Shown here: positions 16,756 through 26,069 of the stretch, piece by piece | Layout of the letters: each line of letters begins with the position of its first letter | How positions within the stretch are numbered: the first letter of the stretch is position 1 | Assembly (NCBI GenBank): GCA_046735355.1 | Contig: JBKPTC010000031.1 | Span: 7,455 to 71,454, forward strand | From: DATAEU01 sp046735355 | GTDB lineage: Bacteria; Actinomycetota; UBA4738; HRBIN12 | Direction of reading: 5' to 3' | Length of the DNA stretch: 64,000 nt | Notes under the pieces: model-generated | What the model was told of the DNA's origin: nothing | What the model saw: only the letters and a program-made list of their open reading frames with translations | The model's database searches: none | Translations under genes and position numbers: made by a program

Positions 16756-17742
16756 ATGTCGGACCAGGCACCTGACGCGATCGCGAGGCCGCTCGGCGAT
16801 CAAACCGGCGGGCTCCCGGCCGTCGCGATCCCCGTCCCGCCGCGCCCGAGTCTCCGCGAGCGATGGCTCAGTCGCGACACGCTCGCCGCGTATCTGTTCC
16901 TGGCGCCGGCGCTCGTCCACTTCTTGGTCTTCTTCCTCGGCCTCGTCGTGATCTCGCTCGGCCTGTCGTTCATGAGCTGGGATCTGTTCAGTCCTGCGAA
17001 GTTCGTCGGTCTCGCGAACTACAAGCGCCTGCTGTTCGAGGACCCGGACTTCTGGCCGACGTTCTGGCGGACGACCTACTACGTCGTTCTCGTCATCCCG
17101 ACGGCCGTCGCCGCGGAGCTTCTGCTCGCGCTCGCGGTGAACACGCGGCTGCGGGCGATCAAGTTCTTCCGCGCCACCTACTTCATCCCCGTGGTGGCGT
17201 CGGCGGTGGCCGTCGCCCTCGTCTGGGGCTGGATCCTCAACACGCAGAGCGGGATCCTCAACTGGTTCCTGGGCTTCTTCGGGATCGGATCGATCGACTG
17301 GTTGGGCAGTCCGCGGCTCGCGATGCCGTCCGTCGCGCTCGTCCAGGTCTGGCGCGGCCTCGGCGAGGGGATGATCATCTTTCTCGCGGGCCTACAGGCG
17401 ATCCCGCAGCACCTGTACGAGGCGGCCGAGCTCGACGGCGCCGGTCGGTGGGCCAAGTTCCGGAGCGTCACCTGGCCGCTGCTCGCGCCGACGACCTTCT
17501 TCGTGACGGTGCTCGAGGTCATCGGGTCGTTCCAGGTGTTCGACATGATCTACCTGCTGACGCGCGGTGGCCCGGCGCAGGCGACCACGGTGTACAACTA
17601 CGAGCTTTACCAGCAGGCGTTCCGCGACTTCCGGATGGGGTACGCGGCGGCGATGACGTGGCTCTTGTTCGTCGTCATCGGCGTCCTCACGCTCATCCAG
17701 TTCCGCGTGATCAACCGGCGGGTGCAGTATGAGCTCGGCTAG
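16756..17742 (+). CDS. ABC sugar transporter permease, MalF-type
   Basis: A 328-residue inner-membrane protein with a cytoplasmic N-terminus of about 50 residues and six predicted helices starting at LAAYLFLAPALVHFLVF. The EAA loop that docks the ATPase is EAAELDGAGRWAKFRSVTWP near residue 220. It closely resembles MalF/UgpA-type carbohydrate permeases. It follows the binding protein by 27 bases and overlaps the second permease by 14 bases, which indicates a heterodimeric channel. The matching ATPase is not here but at 28185, typical for MsmX-type ATPases encoded apart from their permeases. Confidence 0.93.
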   Translation: MSDQAPDAIARPLGDQTGGLPAVAIPVPPRPSLRERWLSRDTLAAYLFLAPALVHFLVFFLGLVVISLGLSFMSWDLFSPAKFVGLANYKRLLFEDPDFWPTFWRTTYYVVLVIPTAVAAELLLALAVNTRLRAIKFFRATYFIPVVASAVAVALVWGWILNTQSGILNWFLGFFGIGSIDWLGSPRLAMPSVALVQVWRGLGEGMIIFLAGLQAIPQHLYEAAELDGAGRWAKFRSVTWPLLAPTTFFVTVLEVIGSFQVFDMIYLLTRGGPAQATTVYNYELYQQAFRDFRMGYAAAMTWLLFVVIGVLTLIQFRVINRRVQYELG

Positions 17743-18631
17743 CGCCGTCGAGTCGACGACGCCCCCGCAGGCGCAGCGCGTCGCCCCATCCCCGGACCAG
17801 GAGGAGCGCAGCCCGGCGTCCCGGCGGACGGTCGCCTACCTCGGCCTGGCCGCACTCGCGATCGTGTGCGTCCTCCCGTTCGTCTGGATGCTCGCGACGT
17901 CGCTGAAGACCGTCGACGAGGTGATCCGCGAGCCGCACAAGCTGATCCCGTCGGACCCGCAGGTCTCGAACTACACGACCCTCTGGCGCGACTTCCCGAT
18001 GTCGGCGTGGATCTGGAATTCGTTCAAGGTCAGCGCGCTCGTGACGGTCGGCGTGGTCGCGACGTCGGCGCTCGCCGCGTACGCCTTCGCCCGGATCGAG
18101 TTCCCTGGCCGCAACCTCATCTTCCTCGCGTTCCTGGCGACGCTGATGATCCCGGGCATGGTGTACCAGGTCCCGAAGTTCGCGCTGATCCAGAGGATCG
18201 GGTGGCAGAACACGCACACCGCGCTCATCGTGCCGGCGCTGTCGAGCGCGTTCGGTGTCTTCCTGCTTCGCCAGTTCTTCCTCACGTTGCCGCGGGAGCT
18301 CGAGGAGGCGGCGCGGATGGACGGCGCCGGCCACATCCGGATCTTCACGCGCATCATCCTGCCGTTGTCCGGCCCTGCGCTGGCCACCCTCGCGGTCTTC
18401 ACGTTCGTCGGGACGTGGAATGACTTTCTGAACCCGTTGCTGTTCATCGACGACTATCAGAAGTACACGCTCCAGATCGGTCTCAGCTTCCTGAACGAGC
18501 AGCATCGGAGTGTCGTGAACTTCAACCGGCTGATGGCGGGCGACGTGATCGCGCTCGTTCCGATGATCGTCGTCTTCATCGTCGCGCAGCGGTATTACGT
18601 CCGCGGCATCGCGCTCACGGGGATCAAGTGA
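17729..18631 (+). CDS. ABC sugar transporter permease, MalG-type
   Basis: A 300-residue inner-membrane protein with six helices. The N-terminal 30 residues are hydrophilic, followed by RRTVAYLGLAALAIVCVLPF. Its EAA loop is EEAARMDGAGHIRIFTRIIL near residue 190. The end reads AQRYYVRGIALTGIK, the common C-terminus of MalG/UgpE-type proteins (YVRGLTAGAVK). The gene starts inside the preceding permease gene. With the MalF-type partner and the lipoprotein at 15439 it forms a CUT1-class importer for oligosaccharides. Confidence 0.93.
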   Translation: MSSASAVESTTPPQAQRVAPSPDQEERSPASRRTVAYLGLAALAIVCVLPFVWMLATSLKTVDEVIREPHKLIPSDPQVSNYTTLWRDFPMSAWIWNSFKVSALVTVGVVATSALAAYAFARIEFPGRNLIFLAFLATLMIPGMVYQVPKFALIQRIGWQNTHTALIVPALSSAFGVFLLRQFFLTLPRELEEAARMDGAGHIRIFTRIILPLSGPALATLAVFTFVGTWNDFLNPLLFIDDYQKYTLQIGLSFLNEQHRSVVNFNRLMAGDVIALVPMIVVFIVAQRYYVRGIALTGIK

Positions 18632-18665
18632 GGCGCGTCGCGGTCGGGACGCTTGTTCGCTGACG

Positions 18666-19721
18666 ATGGGGTACGCCGTCACGTTCGACGCGCCCGGCGT
18701 GGTCGGCTTCGCCGAGGAGGAGGATCCGGCCCTCGAAGGCGCGCAGGTCAGGCTGCGGACGCTGTTCTCGGGTATCTCGGCCGGGACCGAGCTCACCGGG
18801 TACCGGGGGACGAACCCGTACCTCGACAAGCGGTGGGACCCGGAGCGGCGTCTGTTCGTTCCCGAGACCGGGGCGTCGTTGAGCTACCCCGTGGTCGGCT
18901 GGGGCTACGAGGAGGTCGGCGAGGTCGAGGAGGTGGGCCCCGGGGTGACCTCATTGTCCCCCGGACAGGTGGTGTGGGGGACGTGGGGACACCGTTCGCA
19001 CGTCGTCGTCGACGAGGCGTGGGCGGTCGCTCGCGTCCTCGCCGATCCGGCCGACCCGATCGTGGGCGTGTTCTCGCAGATCGGCTCGATCGCGCTCAAT
19101 GCGGTCCTCGACGCGAACGTTCACGTCGGCGAGACCGTCGCGGTGTTCGGTCAGGGGGTGCCGGGTCTTCTCGTGATGCAGCTCGTGCGGGCCAACGGGG
19201 GGACGGTCGTCGCCGTCGACGGCATCGCGTCGCGCCTCCGGCTCTCACGCGAGCTCGGCGCGGACCACGTCGTCGATGTGGGCGCCGATCGCCCCGCCCA
19301 GGTGGTGAAGCGGCTGACCGACGGGCGCGGCGCCGACGTGTCGATCGAGATCAGCGGATCGGCGGCCGCCCTCCACGAGGCGATCCGGTCGACGGCGTAC
19401 AACTCCCGCGTCGTCGCCTCAGGCTTCTTTCAGGGGCCGGCCGCATCGCTGTTCCTCGGAGAGGAGTTCCATCACAATCGGGTGCACATCGTGTGCTCGC
19501 AGATCTCGGGCGTGAGCCCATCGCTCGACCACCGGTGGAACGAACACCGGCTCCAGCGAACGTTCATGAGTCTCGTCGCCGGAGGTCGGATCGAGGTCCG
19601 TCCCCTGATCTCGCACGTCGTCCCGGTCCGTCGCGCGGCCGACGCGTTCCGTCTGCTCGACGAGCGGCCGGAGGACGCGGTCCAGGTCGTGCTCGACTTC
19701 ACGGACGGCGAGGCACCATGA
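18666..19721 (+). CDS. MDR-superfamily dehydrogenase without canonical zinc ligands
   Basis: A 351-residue protein. It has the MDR fold (VVGWGYEEVGEVEEVGPGV, then the NAD loop FGQGVPGLLVMQL and VVAVDGIASRLRLSRELGA), but the catalytic Cys of classical alcohol dehydrogenases is replaced in FSGISAGTELTGYRG. Proteins of this type are common in actinobacterial sugar clusters and are annotated as zinc-binding dehydrogenases. It may oxidise a sugar or polyol, or act on a CoA-free enone; this cannot be settled by eye. The start is 34 bases after the permease, and the next gene overlaps its stop by 4 bases. Confidence 0.75.
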   Translation: MGYAVTFDAPGVVGFAEEEDPALEGAQVRLRTLFSGISAGTELTGYRGTNPYLDKRWDPERRLFVPETGASLSYPVVGWGYEEVGEVEEVGPGVTSLSPGQVVWGTWGHRSHVVVDEAWAVARVLADPADPIVGVFSQIGSIALNAVLDANVHVGETVAVFGQGVPGLLVMQLVRANGGTVVAVDGIASRLRLSRELGADHVVDVGADRPAQVVKRLTDGRGADVSIEISGSAAALHEAIRSTAYNSRVVASGFFQGPAASLFLGEEFHHNRVHIVCSQISGVSPSLDHRWNEHRLQRTFMSLVAGGRIEVRPLISHVVPVRRAADAFRLLDERPEDAVQVVLDFTDGEAP

Positions 19722-20515
19722 GGCTCGCCTGCCAGGAGCAGCTGATCCCGGGGGATTCGCTCGAGGAGAAGTGGGAACTCGTTGCCACCGCGGGCTTCGA
19801 CGGCATCGAGGTGCTCGGACGCGGGGACGGCGAGTTCGCTCGCCGACGGCTCGAACTGTCTGGCGCGCGCGACCGCGGCGTCGTGATCTCGAGCGTCTGC
19901 GTCGCCATGGACCATTTCATCGGCGATTTCGACGACGCCCTGCGGCGCGATGCCATGGACCAGATGAAGATCCTGCTCTCGGTGATCGCTGAGGCGGGAG
20001 GGGTCGGGGCGGTCACGCCCGCCGCGTTCGGGCTCTGGTCCAACGCGCTCCCACCGTGGCGGCCGCCCGCGCGGACGCCGGAGGAGGACCGGCGGATCCT
20101 GGTGGACGCGCTCGCGGAGCTGGCCGGGCACGCCGAGCGGGAGGGGACGGCCGTGTTCCTCGAGCCGCTCAATCGATACGAGGATCACATGGTGAACACG
20201 GTCGGCGACGCTGCCGACATCGTGCGCCAGATCGGACGGCCGTCGGTCAAGGTCATGGCCGACACGTTCCACATGAGCATCGAGGAGGACGACCTCGCGG
20301 CCTCGATCCGCTCGGTGGGCGAGCTGATCGGACACGTGCAGCTGGGCGACAGCGGTCGCCTGCAGCCGGGCGTTGGTCACCTCGACTGGCCGCCGCTTAT
20401 GGCGGCGCTCCGCGATGTCGGCTACGACGGCTGGCTCGCGATGGAGTGCGGGATCCGAGGGGATCCGCGGACCGAGCTGCCGAAGGTCGCGGAGCTGCTC
20501 AGGCCGCTGATGTGA
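19718..20515 (+). CDS. Sugar phosphate isomerase/epimerase-like TIM-barrel protein
   Basis: A 265-residue protein of the xylose-isomerase-like TIM-barrel superfamily. Metal-binding positions are visible: FLEPLNRYEDHMVNT (Glu at the end of a strand), MADTFHMSIEEDD, HVQLGDSGR and the final MECGI. These match the Glu-Asp-His-Glu set of hydroxypyruvate isomerase and ketose 3-epimerase-type enzymes. It probably interconverts a keto/aldo sugar produced by the dehydrogenases upstream. It is the last gene of the rightward operon; the convergent leftward operon ends 38 bases further on. Confidence 0.82.
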   Translation: MRLACQEQLIPGDSLEEKWELVATAGFDGIEVLGRGDGEFARRRLELSGARDRGVVISSVCVAMDHFIGDFDDALRRDAMDQMKILLSVIAEAGGVGAVTPAAFGLWSNALPPWRPPARTPEEDRRILVDALAELAGHAEREGTAVFLEPLNRYEDHMVNTVGDAADIVRQIGRPSVKVMADTFHMSIEEDDLAASIRSVGELIGHVQLGDSGRLQPGVGHLDWPPLMAALRDVGYDGWLAMECGIRGDPRTELPKVAELLRPLM

Positions 20516-20552
20516 GCGTCCCGGCTCGCGCCGCCGATGTGAGGGTTCCCGC

Positions 20553-21521
20553 TCAAGCCCACCACATCTGGCCGACCGGCTCGGCGAACAGGATCGACCG
20601 CAGCAGCTCCACGCCGCGTCGAAGCCCCTCGTCGATCGACATGTAGCCGTCCTCGTGCTCGATCGAGAGCACGTAGTCGTATCCGACCGCGCGAAGCGTG
20701 CTGATGATGTCGCGCCACACCTTCTCGCCCTGGCCGTATCCGACGGTTCGAAAGACCCACGACCGATCGAGCAACTGCCCGTAGTGCTTGGTGTCGAGCA
20801 CGCCGTTGATCGCCGTGTTCCGGCGGTCGATCTGCGTGTCCTTGGCGTGGAGGTGGACGATCGCGTCCTCGGCGGCCAGGGCCTTGATCACCTCGACGGG
20901 GTCCATCCCCTGCCAGAACAGGTGACTCGGATCGAGGTTCGCGCCGACCGCGGAACCGCACGCGGCGCGCAGCTTCAGAAGCGTCTCGGTGTTGTAGACG
21001 ACGAAGCCCGGGTGCATCTCGAAGCCGATCCTCACGCCGTGCGCCTTGGCGAAGGCGGCCTCGGCGCTCCAGTAGGGAACGACCTTCTCGTCCCACTGCC
21101 ACTCGAGGATCTCGAGGAAGTCGTCGGGCCAGGGACACGTCACCCAGTTCGGATACCGTGAGCCCTCGCTGTCGCCGGGGCATCCGGAGAACGCGTTCAC
21201 GACGGGCACCTCGAGCTGCTCGGCGAGGCGGACGGTCATGCGCCACGTCTCGTGCGCCCGCTCCGCGATCTCGCGCTGGGGATGAAGCGGGTTCCCGTGC
21301 TGGCTGAGCGCGCTGATGATCATCCCCCGGCCGTCGACGGCCTTCCGGAAGGCCTCCGCCGCCTGGCGATCCGATAACAGCGCGTCGGGATCGCAGTGGG
21401 CCGACCCCGGGTAGTTTCCGGTACCGATCTCGACGGCCTCCACACCGAGTTCTTGCAGCCTGTCGAGCGCCTCCTCGAACGGCGCCTTCTGATACAGAAC
21501 GCTGAACACTCCAAGCTTCAT
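20553..21521 (-). CDS. Sugar phosphate isomerase/epimerase-like TIM-barrel protein
   Basis: A 322-residue protein with a good ribosome-binding site (GAGGGGG) before the ATG at 21521. It begins MKLGVFSVLYQKAPFEEALD, and later has FEMHPGFVVYNTETLL, GANLDPSHLFWQGMDP and IVHLHAKDTQID, the four metal-ligand strands of the xylose-isomerase-like superfamily. The family includes inosose isomerases and ketose epimerases. It is the last gene of the leftward operon, 96 bases after the methyltransferase. It differs clearly in sequence from the TIM-barrel gene that ends the opposite operon, so the two probably act on different intermediates. Confidence 0.85.
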   Translation of the reverse strand: MKLGVFSVLYQKAPFEEALDRLQELGVEAVEIGTGNYPGSAHCDPDALLSDRQAAEAFRKAVDGRGMIISALSQHGNPLHPQREIAERAHETWRMTVRLAEQLEVPVVNAFSGCPGDSEGSRYPNWVTCPWPDDFLEILEWQWDEKVVPYWSAEAAFAKAHGVRIGFEMHPGFVVYNTETLLKLRAACGSAVGANLDPSHLFWQGMDPVEVIKALAAEDAIVHLHAKDTQIDRRNTAINGVLDTKHYGQLLDRSWVFRTVGYGQGEKVWRDIISTLRAVGYDYVLSIEHEDGYMSIDEGLRRGVELLRSILFAEPVGQMWWA

Positions 21522-21617
21522 GCGACGCCCCCTCGGATCGGCCTTCGGCGAGCATAGTGCGTGCCTCCGGCGCAGGCGTTCGCCGCCTTCGGTCCGTCGC
21601 TGGACCGGGCGCGGCCG

Positions 21618-22427
21618 TCAGGACGTCTTGCGTGCGAGGAACACGACGGTACGCGTCTCGGCGGTGGGCTCCGCACCGGTGTAGTCGGCCGTCAGCCGGA
21701 CCGAGAAGCCCTCCCGCTCGATCAGCATCTCGAGCTCGTGTGTGAAGAACACCGTCATGCTGAGCCGATGCTCGTCGCGCTCGACGAGCTCGTCACCGAC
21801 CCATCGGTATCCGCGGATGTCCGCGACGACGCGCTGCTCGAGCGGGTCGACGTCGACTAACCGTCCGCCGAGCGCGTAGTCAGAGCCATCCGATGCTCGA
21901 CGCCGCTCGCCCGGTTCGCTCCACGGACCGGGGAGCTCGCGCCGCTCCTCGCTCCTCCAGAAGCGCCACCCGTCGTCGGCGTAGGGGACGTCGTTGTCCA
22001 GGATCAGCAGGCCGCCGGGCTCCAGGTGCTCGTGAAATCGTCGGAGCGCCGTCTCGGCCTGGCGCCGGTCGCTCCCGAGGCCGAAGCCTCCACAGACGTA
22101 GATCGTCCGATAGGGCCGCCCGATGTCCAGCTCGTGCATCGCTTGCCGGTACAGCCGTGGGGACAGCCCCTCCCGCTCCGCGCGTTCCCGACAGAGCGAC
22201 AGCATGTCTTCCGACACGTCGCAGCCATCCACATCCAGGCCGGACGCGAGGTAGGGGATCAGCAGCCGTCCGGTCCCGCACGCGACGTCGAGCGCGGGCT
22301 GGCCGGCCTCGACGAAGGTCCTCACGTAGTCGATCTCCGGGCCGGAGGTGTTGAACTCGGCCCACCACTTCGCGATGACGCCGTGATGCCAGGTCGGGTG
22401 ATCCGGCGGGCCCCCGGTGGACGTCAC
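21618..22427 (-). CDS. Class I SAM-dependent methyltransferase
   Basis: A 269-residue protein from a GTG at 22427. Motif I, ALDVACGTGRLLIPYL, binds S-adenosylmethionine, followed by VDGCDVSEDMLSLCRERA (motif II acid) and YRTIYVCGGFGLG. The C-terminal part is a mixed sheet ending TVVFLARKTS. It begins 9 bases after the GH2 gene and is probably cotranscribed with it. A methyltransferase is unexpected in a glycan-use operon; it might handle O-methylated sugars or simply be hitch-hiking. The acceptor is unknown. Confidence 0.85.
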   Translation of the reverse strand: MTSTGGPPDHPTWHHGVIAKWWAEFNTSGPEIDYVRTFVEAGQPALDVACGTGRLLIPYLASGLDVDGCDVSEDMLSLCRERAEREGLSPRLYRQAMHELDIGRPYRTIYVCGGFGLGSDRRQAETALRRFHEHLEPGGLLILDNDVPYADDGWRFWRSEERRELPGPWSEPGERRRASDGSDYALGGRLVDVDPLEQRVVADIRGYRWVGDELVERDEHRLSMTVFFTHELEMLIEREGFSVRLTADYTGAEPTAETRTVVFLARKTS

Positions 22428-22436
22428 CGTTCGAGC

Positions 22437-25109
22437 CTAGTCGCGACGGTCGAGGCGTGTGACCGGCGCGAACGCCGCGCCCGCCGCGATCTGGCGCAAC
22501 CGGTCCACGAGCGCCTCCGCCAGCGGATCCGCATGAGCGGATCCGAGGAGCGGGAACGTGCACAGGATCCCGGCGCCGCCGCCGTGGGCGAACGCCGCGA
22601 CGGTCGCGCGCATCCGATGCAGCCACCCGAGGTAGTGGCCGGCGAGCACGTCGGCGCGCTGCGCCGGCGTGTATCCGTCGATGACGAACCGTGGTGTCAG
22701 GCCGTCGAAGGCGAGGTCGACGGCGGGGCCGACCGCGAGGTTCCGGGTGAGCGCCGGCGAGAGCCATCCCATACCGGCCGCGAGCGCCCAGCCGCTGCCG
22801 TAGAGGGAGCTCGCATCGCCGTTCTCGCACCCGAACGCCTCGAGATGCACGGCACCGTCCGCGGGCAGGGCGTCCTCGTCCATCGCGACGATGACGGCCC
22901 GTCCGCCGCCCCGGAGGTGCGCCTCGACGTCGCCCCACCGGGTGGCGACCGGGATGTCTCCGAGCGGATGCTCGCTCGCCGCGGGGAACAGCCAGATTGG
23001 TGCGTCGTTCGTCGCGACGATCCGATCGCCGTCGACCCACCGGGTGAGGAGGGTCGTCCTCGTCGGATGCTCGACGCCCGGCGCCTCGATCTCGATCCGC
23101 TCTCCGGACGGCGTACTCCCGCCGATGTCGAGCGGTTCCAACCGCCACCGGACCTCGCCCCTCGCGGCGCCGTCGCGCGCCATGGTCATCACACCCACGA
23201 GGATCCGTTCGCCCGACCGGTACCGGTTGCGTTCGGGGAGCGCGATCACCACGTCCGGCGCGTTCACGCGGCGGAGCCGTTCGAGTCCGGCCTTCGGGCG
23301 CCGGCGCATGTCGAGCAGGCCGTTCGCCTCCCAATGCACGTCGGTGAACTCCGTCACGACGTATCCGGCGATCTGCGGATGGGAGCGCAGGTCCTCGATC
23401 TGCAGGCTCAGCCCGTCCACCTCGTGCCGCTGACTGACATCGACGAACGCCTCGAACGAGCCGAAGACCTCCGCGAGACCCCACTCGTCGAACCGCTCGC
23501 GAACGCCGGCGGGACGCACGATCCCCGCGCTGGTATCCCCGCCGGTCTCGAACCACCAGGGTTCCCGGCCGTCGGCGTCCTGCAAGCCCTCGGGATCCGG
23601 AAGTCCCCACATCCCGAACTCGGAGAGGATCAGCGGCTCCGATCCGCGCCGGCTCGCGTCGCGGAAAGGGCTGTACGTCGCCGACGGATCGGACACCCAG
23701 CCGGCCGTCCAGTCGCGCCAGGACGCGGTCTGTTCGGGGACCGAGCGGTAGAGGTGGAAGTCGTTGAGATCGGACTCGACATGGAAGCTCGGCGGACAGG
23801 CCGAGTTGTCGACGACGAGCCGCGTCGGATCGAGCGATCGCGCCCAGCGATACGTCTCGCGGAGCCATTCGCGATCGCCCGGGTCGGTCGCGAGGTCCGT
23901 TCCCCAGTCCTCGTTGACGATGCTCCGGATGACCAGCGACGGGTGGTTCGCGTCGCGCCGCACCATCCCCTCGAAGGTCTCGCGGGCGCGCCGCCTCGCG
24001 TCCTCGGTCGAACGGCTCCAGCTCGGCGGCTCCTCCCACACCAGCACGCCGCCCCGATCGGCGGCGTCGAGGTAGCGCGGGTCCGGCGGCTTGATGTGGC
24101 AGCGAAGCAGGTTGAGGCCGAGCTCTCGGGCGCGCCGCATCTGCTCGGCGAGCTCGGTCGTCGTTCCGGGCGTGCAAACGTCCCCCATCCAATAGTCCTG
24201 ATCCAACGCGCCCAGCAGGTACACGGGCTCGTCGTTGAGGACGACCCTTCCGTCGCGCACGCCCACCGTCCGGAAGCCGAACGAGTCGGCAGCGCGGTCG
24301 ACGACGCGATCGCCCTCGAGAACCTCGAGGTCGAGCTCGTACAGATGCGGTGCGCCGGGCGACCACGGCTGCGGGTCCGGTACGATCGCCCGCACCGCGA
24401 GCTCCCCGGGCTCGGCGACGCCCGCCGCGCGCTCGTGCCCATCGTCGTCGAGGACAAGCCACCGCAGCCGGCGCTCGGCCGGCGCGCCGCCGAGCTGCAC
24501 GCGCGCCGACAGCTCCGCCGACGCGGGGTCCGCCCGGATCTCGATGCGCTCGACGAACGTCTCGCCGCGCCGCTCGAGCCACACGGACTGCCAGATGCCG
24601 CCGATCGGCCCGTACCAGCTCTGCTTGCCGTGCGGGATCTCGGCGAACGGGAACGGGCCGGCGTCGTCGTCCGGCCCGACGTCGAGTACGCGGACGGTCA
24701 CCGTGTTCGCCGCGTTCGGTTGGATCAGCTCGGTGACGTCGAGGACGAACGGGAGATAGCCACCCTCGTGCTCGCCGGCGAGCCGGCCGTTCACCCACAC
24801 CGAGGCGAAGTAGTCCACGGCTCCGAAGCCCAGGTGGATCCGGCCGCGGACCGGACCCAGCGGTTCGAGCACGCGCTCGTACCATGCGGTGCCGGCCCAG
24901 AGGCGGAGGTCGTCGAACTGCGCCTGCCACGGCGCCGGGACGCGCACGCGCCTGGGGGCGCCGCACGCTCGGTTGCGTTCCTCGACAGCGACGAAGCGCG
25001 CACCCGGTCCGGTCGGGAGCGCGCCGACGAGGTCGGGCCAGAACGACCAGTCCCCGTCGAGCGATGCACGGAACCGTTCTCGGGCAGAGGGAACGTTCCC
25101 GCGAATCAC
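22437..25109 (-). CDS. Glycoside hydrolase family 2 protein (beta-galactosidase/glucuronidase type)
   Basis: An 890-residue protein. The frame extends to 25778, but the GTG at 25109, overlapping the upstream stop by 4 bases, gives the natural N-terminus. The sugar-binding jelly roll has GTAWYERVLEPL and SVWVNGRLAGEHEGGYLPF. The immunoglobulin-like and TIM-barrel domains follow, with the acid/base in RSIVNEDWGTDL (Glu about residue 405) and the nucleophile in LILSEFGMWGLPD (about residue 500). No signal peptide, so it acts on imported sugar. The long C-terminal region after the barrel is not recognised. It may remove beta-galactosyl or uronyl units from oligosaccharides. Confidence 0.88.
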   Translation of the reverse strand: MIRGNVPSARERFRASLDGDWSFWPDLVGALPTGPGARFVAVEERNRACGAPRRVRVPAPWQAQFDDLRLWAGTAWYERVLEPLGPVRGRIHLGFGAVDYFASVWVNGRLAGEHEGGYLPFVLDVTELIQPNAANTVTVRVLDVGPDDDAGPFPFAEIPHGKQSWYGPIGGIWQSVWLERRGETFVERIEIRADPASAELSARVQLGGAPAERRLRWLVLDDDGHERAAGVAEPGELAVRAIVPDPQPWSPGAPHLYELDLEVLEGDRVVDRAADSFGFRTVGVRDGRVVLNDEPVYLLGALDQDYWMGDVCTPGTTTELAEQMRRARELGLNLLRCHIKPPDPRYLDAADRGGVLVWEEPPSWSRSTEDARRRARETFEGMVRRDANHPSLVIRSIVNEDWGTDLATDPGDREWLRETYRWARSLDPTRLVVDNSACPPSFHVESDLNDFHLYRSVPEQTASWRDWTAGWVSDPSATYSPFRDASRRGSEPLILSEFGMWGLPDPEGLQDADGREPWWFETGGDTSAGIVRPAGVRERFDEWGLAEVFGSFEAFVDVSQRHEVDGLSLQIEDLRSHPQIAGYVVTEFTDVHWEANGLLDMRRRPKAGLERLRRVNAPDVVIALPERNRYRSGERILVGVMTMARDGAARGEVRWRLEPLDIGGSTPSGERIEIEAPGVEHPTRTTLLTRWVDGDRIVATNDAPIWLFPAASEHPLGDIPVATRWGDVEAHLRGGGRAVIVAMDEDALPADGAVHLEAFGCENGDASSLYGSGWALAAGMGWLSPALTRNLAVGPAVDLAFDGLTPRFVIDGYTPAQRADVLAGHYLGWLHRMRATVAAFAHGGGAGILCTFPLLGSAHADPLAEALVDRLRQIAAGAAFAPVTRLDRRD

Positions 25110-26032
25110 GCCGGGCCCGGCGCGACCTTGTCGATGAGCCGCCGCTCCTCGTCGGAGAGCTGAGTGCCCGCCGCAGCCGCGTTCTGCTCGACCTGTCGGG
25201 GATCCTTCGCACCCGGGATGGTCGTCGACACGGCCGGGTCCGAGAGGACGAACGAGAGCGCGATCTGGGACAGCGGTCGATCGTCGCTCTGGAGCCGTCG
25301 CAGCCGCTCGGTCTGCTCGAGCTGGTCGGCGTACCATGCCTCGCCTAGCCATCCACGCCTGATGTCGCCCTGGGGGAACGTCGTCTCGGGTGTGAACTTG
25401 CCGGTGAGAATCCCCATGCGCAGCGATCCGCGTGCGAGCGTCCCGATCTGGTGCTCGAGGGCGTACGGGAGAAGCTCGGCCTCGGGCGAGCGGTTGAGGA
25501 TCGAGTAGTCGAACTGAAGAACCTCGCATGTCCCGTTCCGATCGAAATGCCGGAGGTGATCGATCTCGTTCGTGCTCACGCCGTAGGAGCGGATCTTGCC
25601 GTCGGCCCGCAGCTTGTCGAACGCCTCGACGAACACCTCGGTGTTCTCGTCCCACCAGAGATGACACTGATAGACGTCGATGCGGTCCGTCCGCAACCGA
25701 CGCAGCGATCCCTCGCAGCTCTCGATCACCATTGCGGGATCGGTGTATGCGTTCGGCCGCTCGCCACCGCTGTGCCACAGGCCGACCTTCGTCGCGATCA
25801 CCGCATCGTCCCGCCGCCCCTGGAGCGCTCGGCCGACGATCTCCTCGCTCCGGCCGCGCCCGTACACGTCCGCCGTGTCGAACAGGTTGATCCCAAGGTC
25901 GACCGCGCGGCGGATCGCGGCATCGGACGTCCGGTCATCCACCGGGCCCCAGGCATCCCCGCCGATCGCCCAGCACCCCATGCCGACCTCCGACACGCGG
26001 ATGCCCGTTCGCCCCAGCCCCCGGTACTGCAT
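25106..26032 (-). CDS. Aldo/keto reductase
   Basis: A 308-residue protein from the ATG at 26032 (AAAGGGG upstream). It has the AKR barrel features: YRGLGRTGIRVSEVGMGCWA, GINLFDTADVYGRG (catalytic Asp and Tyr), VIATKVGLWH (catalytic Lys) and DVYQCHLWW, where His completes the tetrad. The NADPH-binding end has TTIPGAKDPRQVEQN. It reduces aldehydes or keto sugars with NADPH in the cytoplasm. It sits between the epimerase (37 bases upstream) and the GH2 gene (4-base overlap) in the leftward operon. Confidence 0.9.
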   Translation of the reverse strand: MQYRGLGRTGIRVSEVGMGCWAIGGDAWGPVDDRTSDAAIRRAVDLGINLFDTADVYGRGRSEEIVGRALQGRRDDAVIATKVGLWHSGGERPNAYTDPAMVIESCEGSLRRLRTDRIDVYQCHLWWDENTEVFVEAFDKLRADGKIRSYGVSTNEIDHLRHFDRNGTCEVLQFDYSILNRSPEAELLPYALEHQIGTLARGSLRMGILTGKFTPETTFPQGDIRRGWLGEAWYADQLEQTERLRRLQSDDRPLSQIALSFVLSDPAVSTTIPGAKDPRQVEQNAAAAGTQLSDEERRLIDKVAPGPA

Positions 26033-26069
26033 CGAATCGACCCCTTTCTTCCTGGTCCCGGCTCGGCTT

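Noticed and set aside
22026..25163. 1045-codon plus-strand frame opposite the GH2 gene
   Set aside because: Antisense shadow of a high-G+C gene; its translation is Arg/Pro/Gly-rich with no domain, while the minus strand encodes a complete glycosidase.
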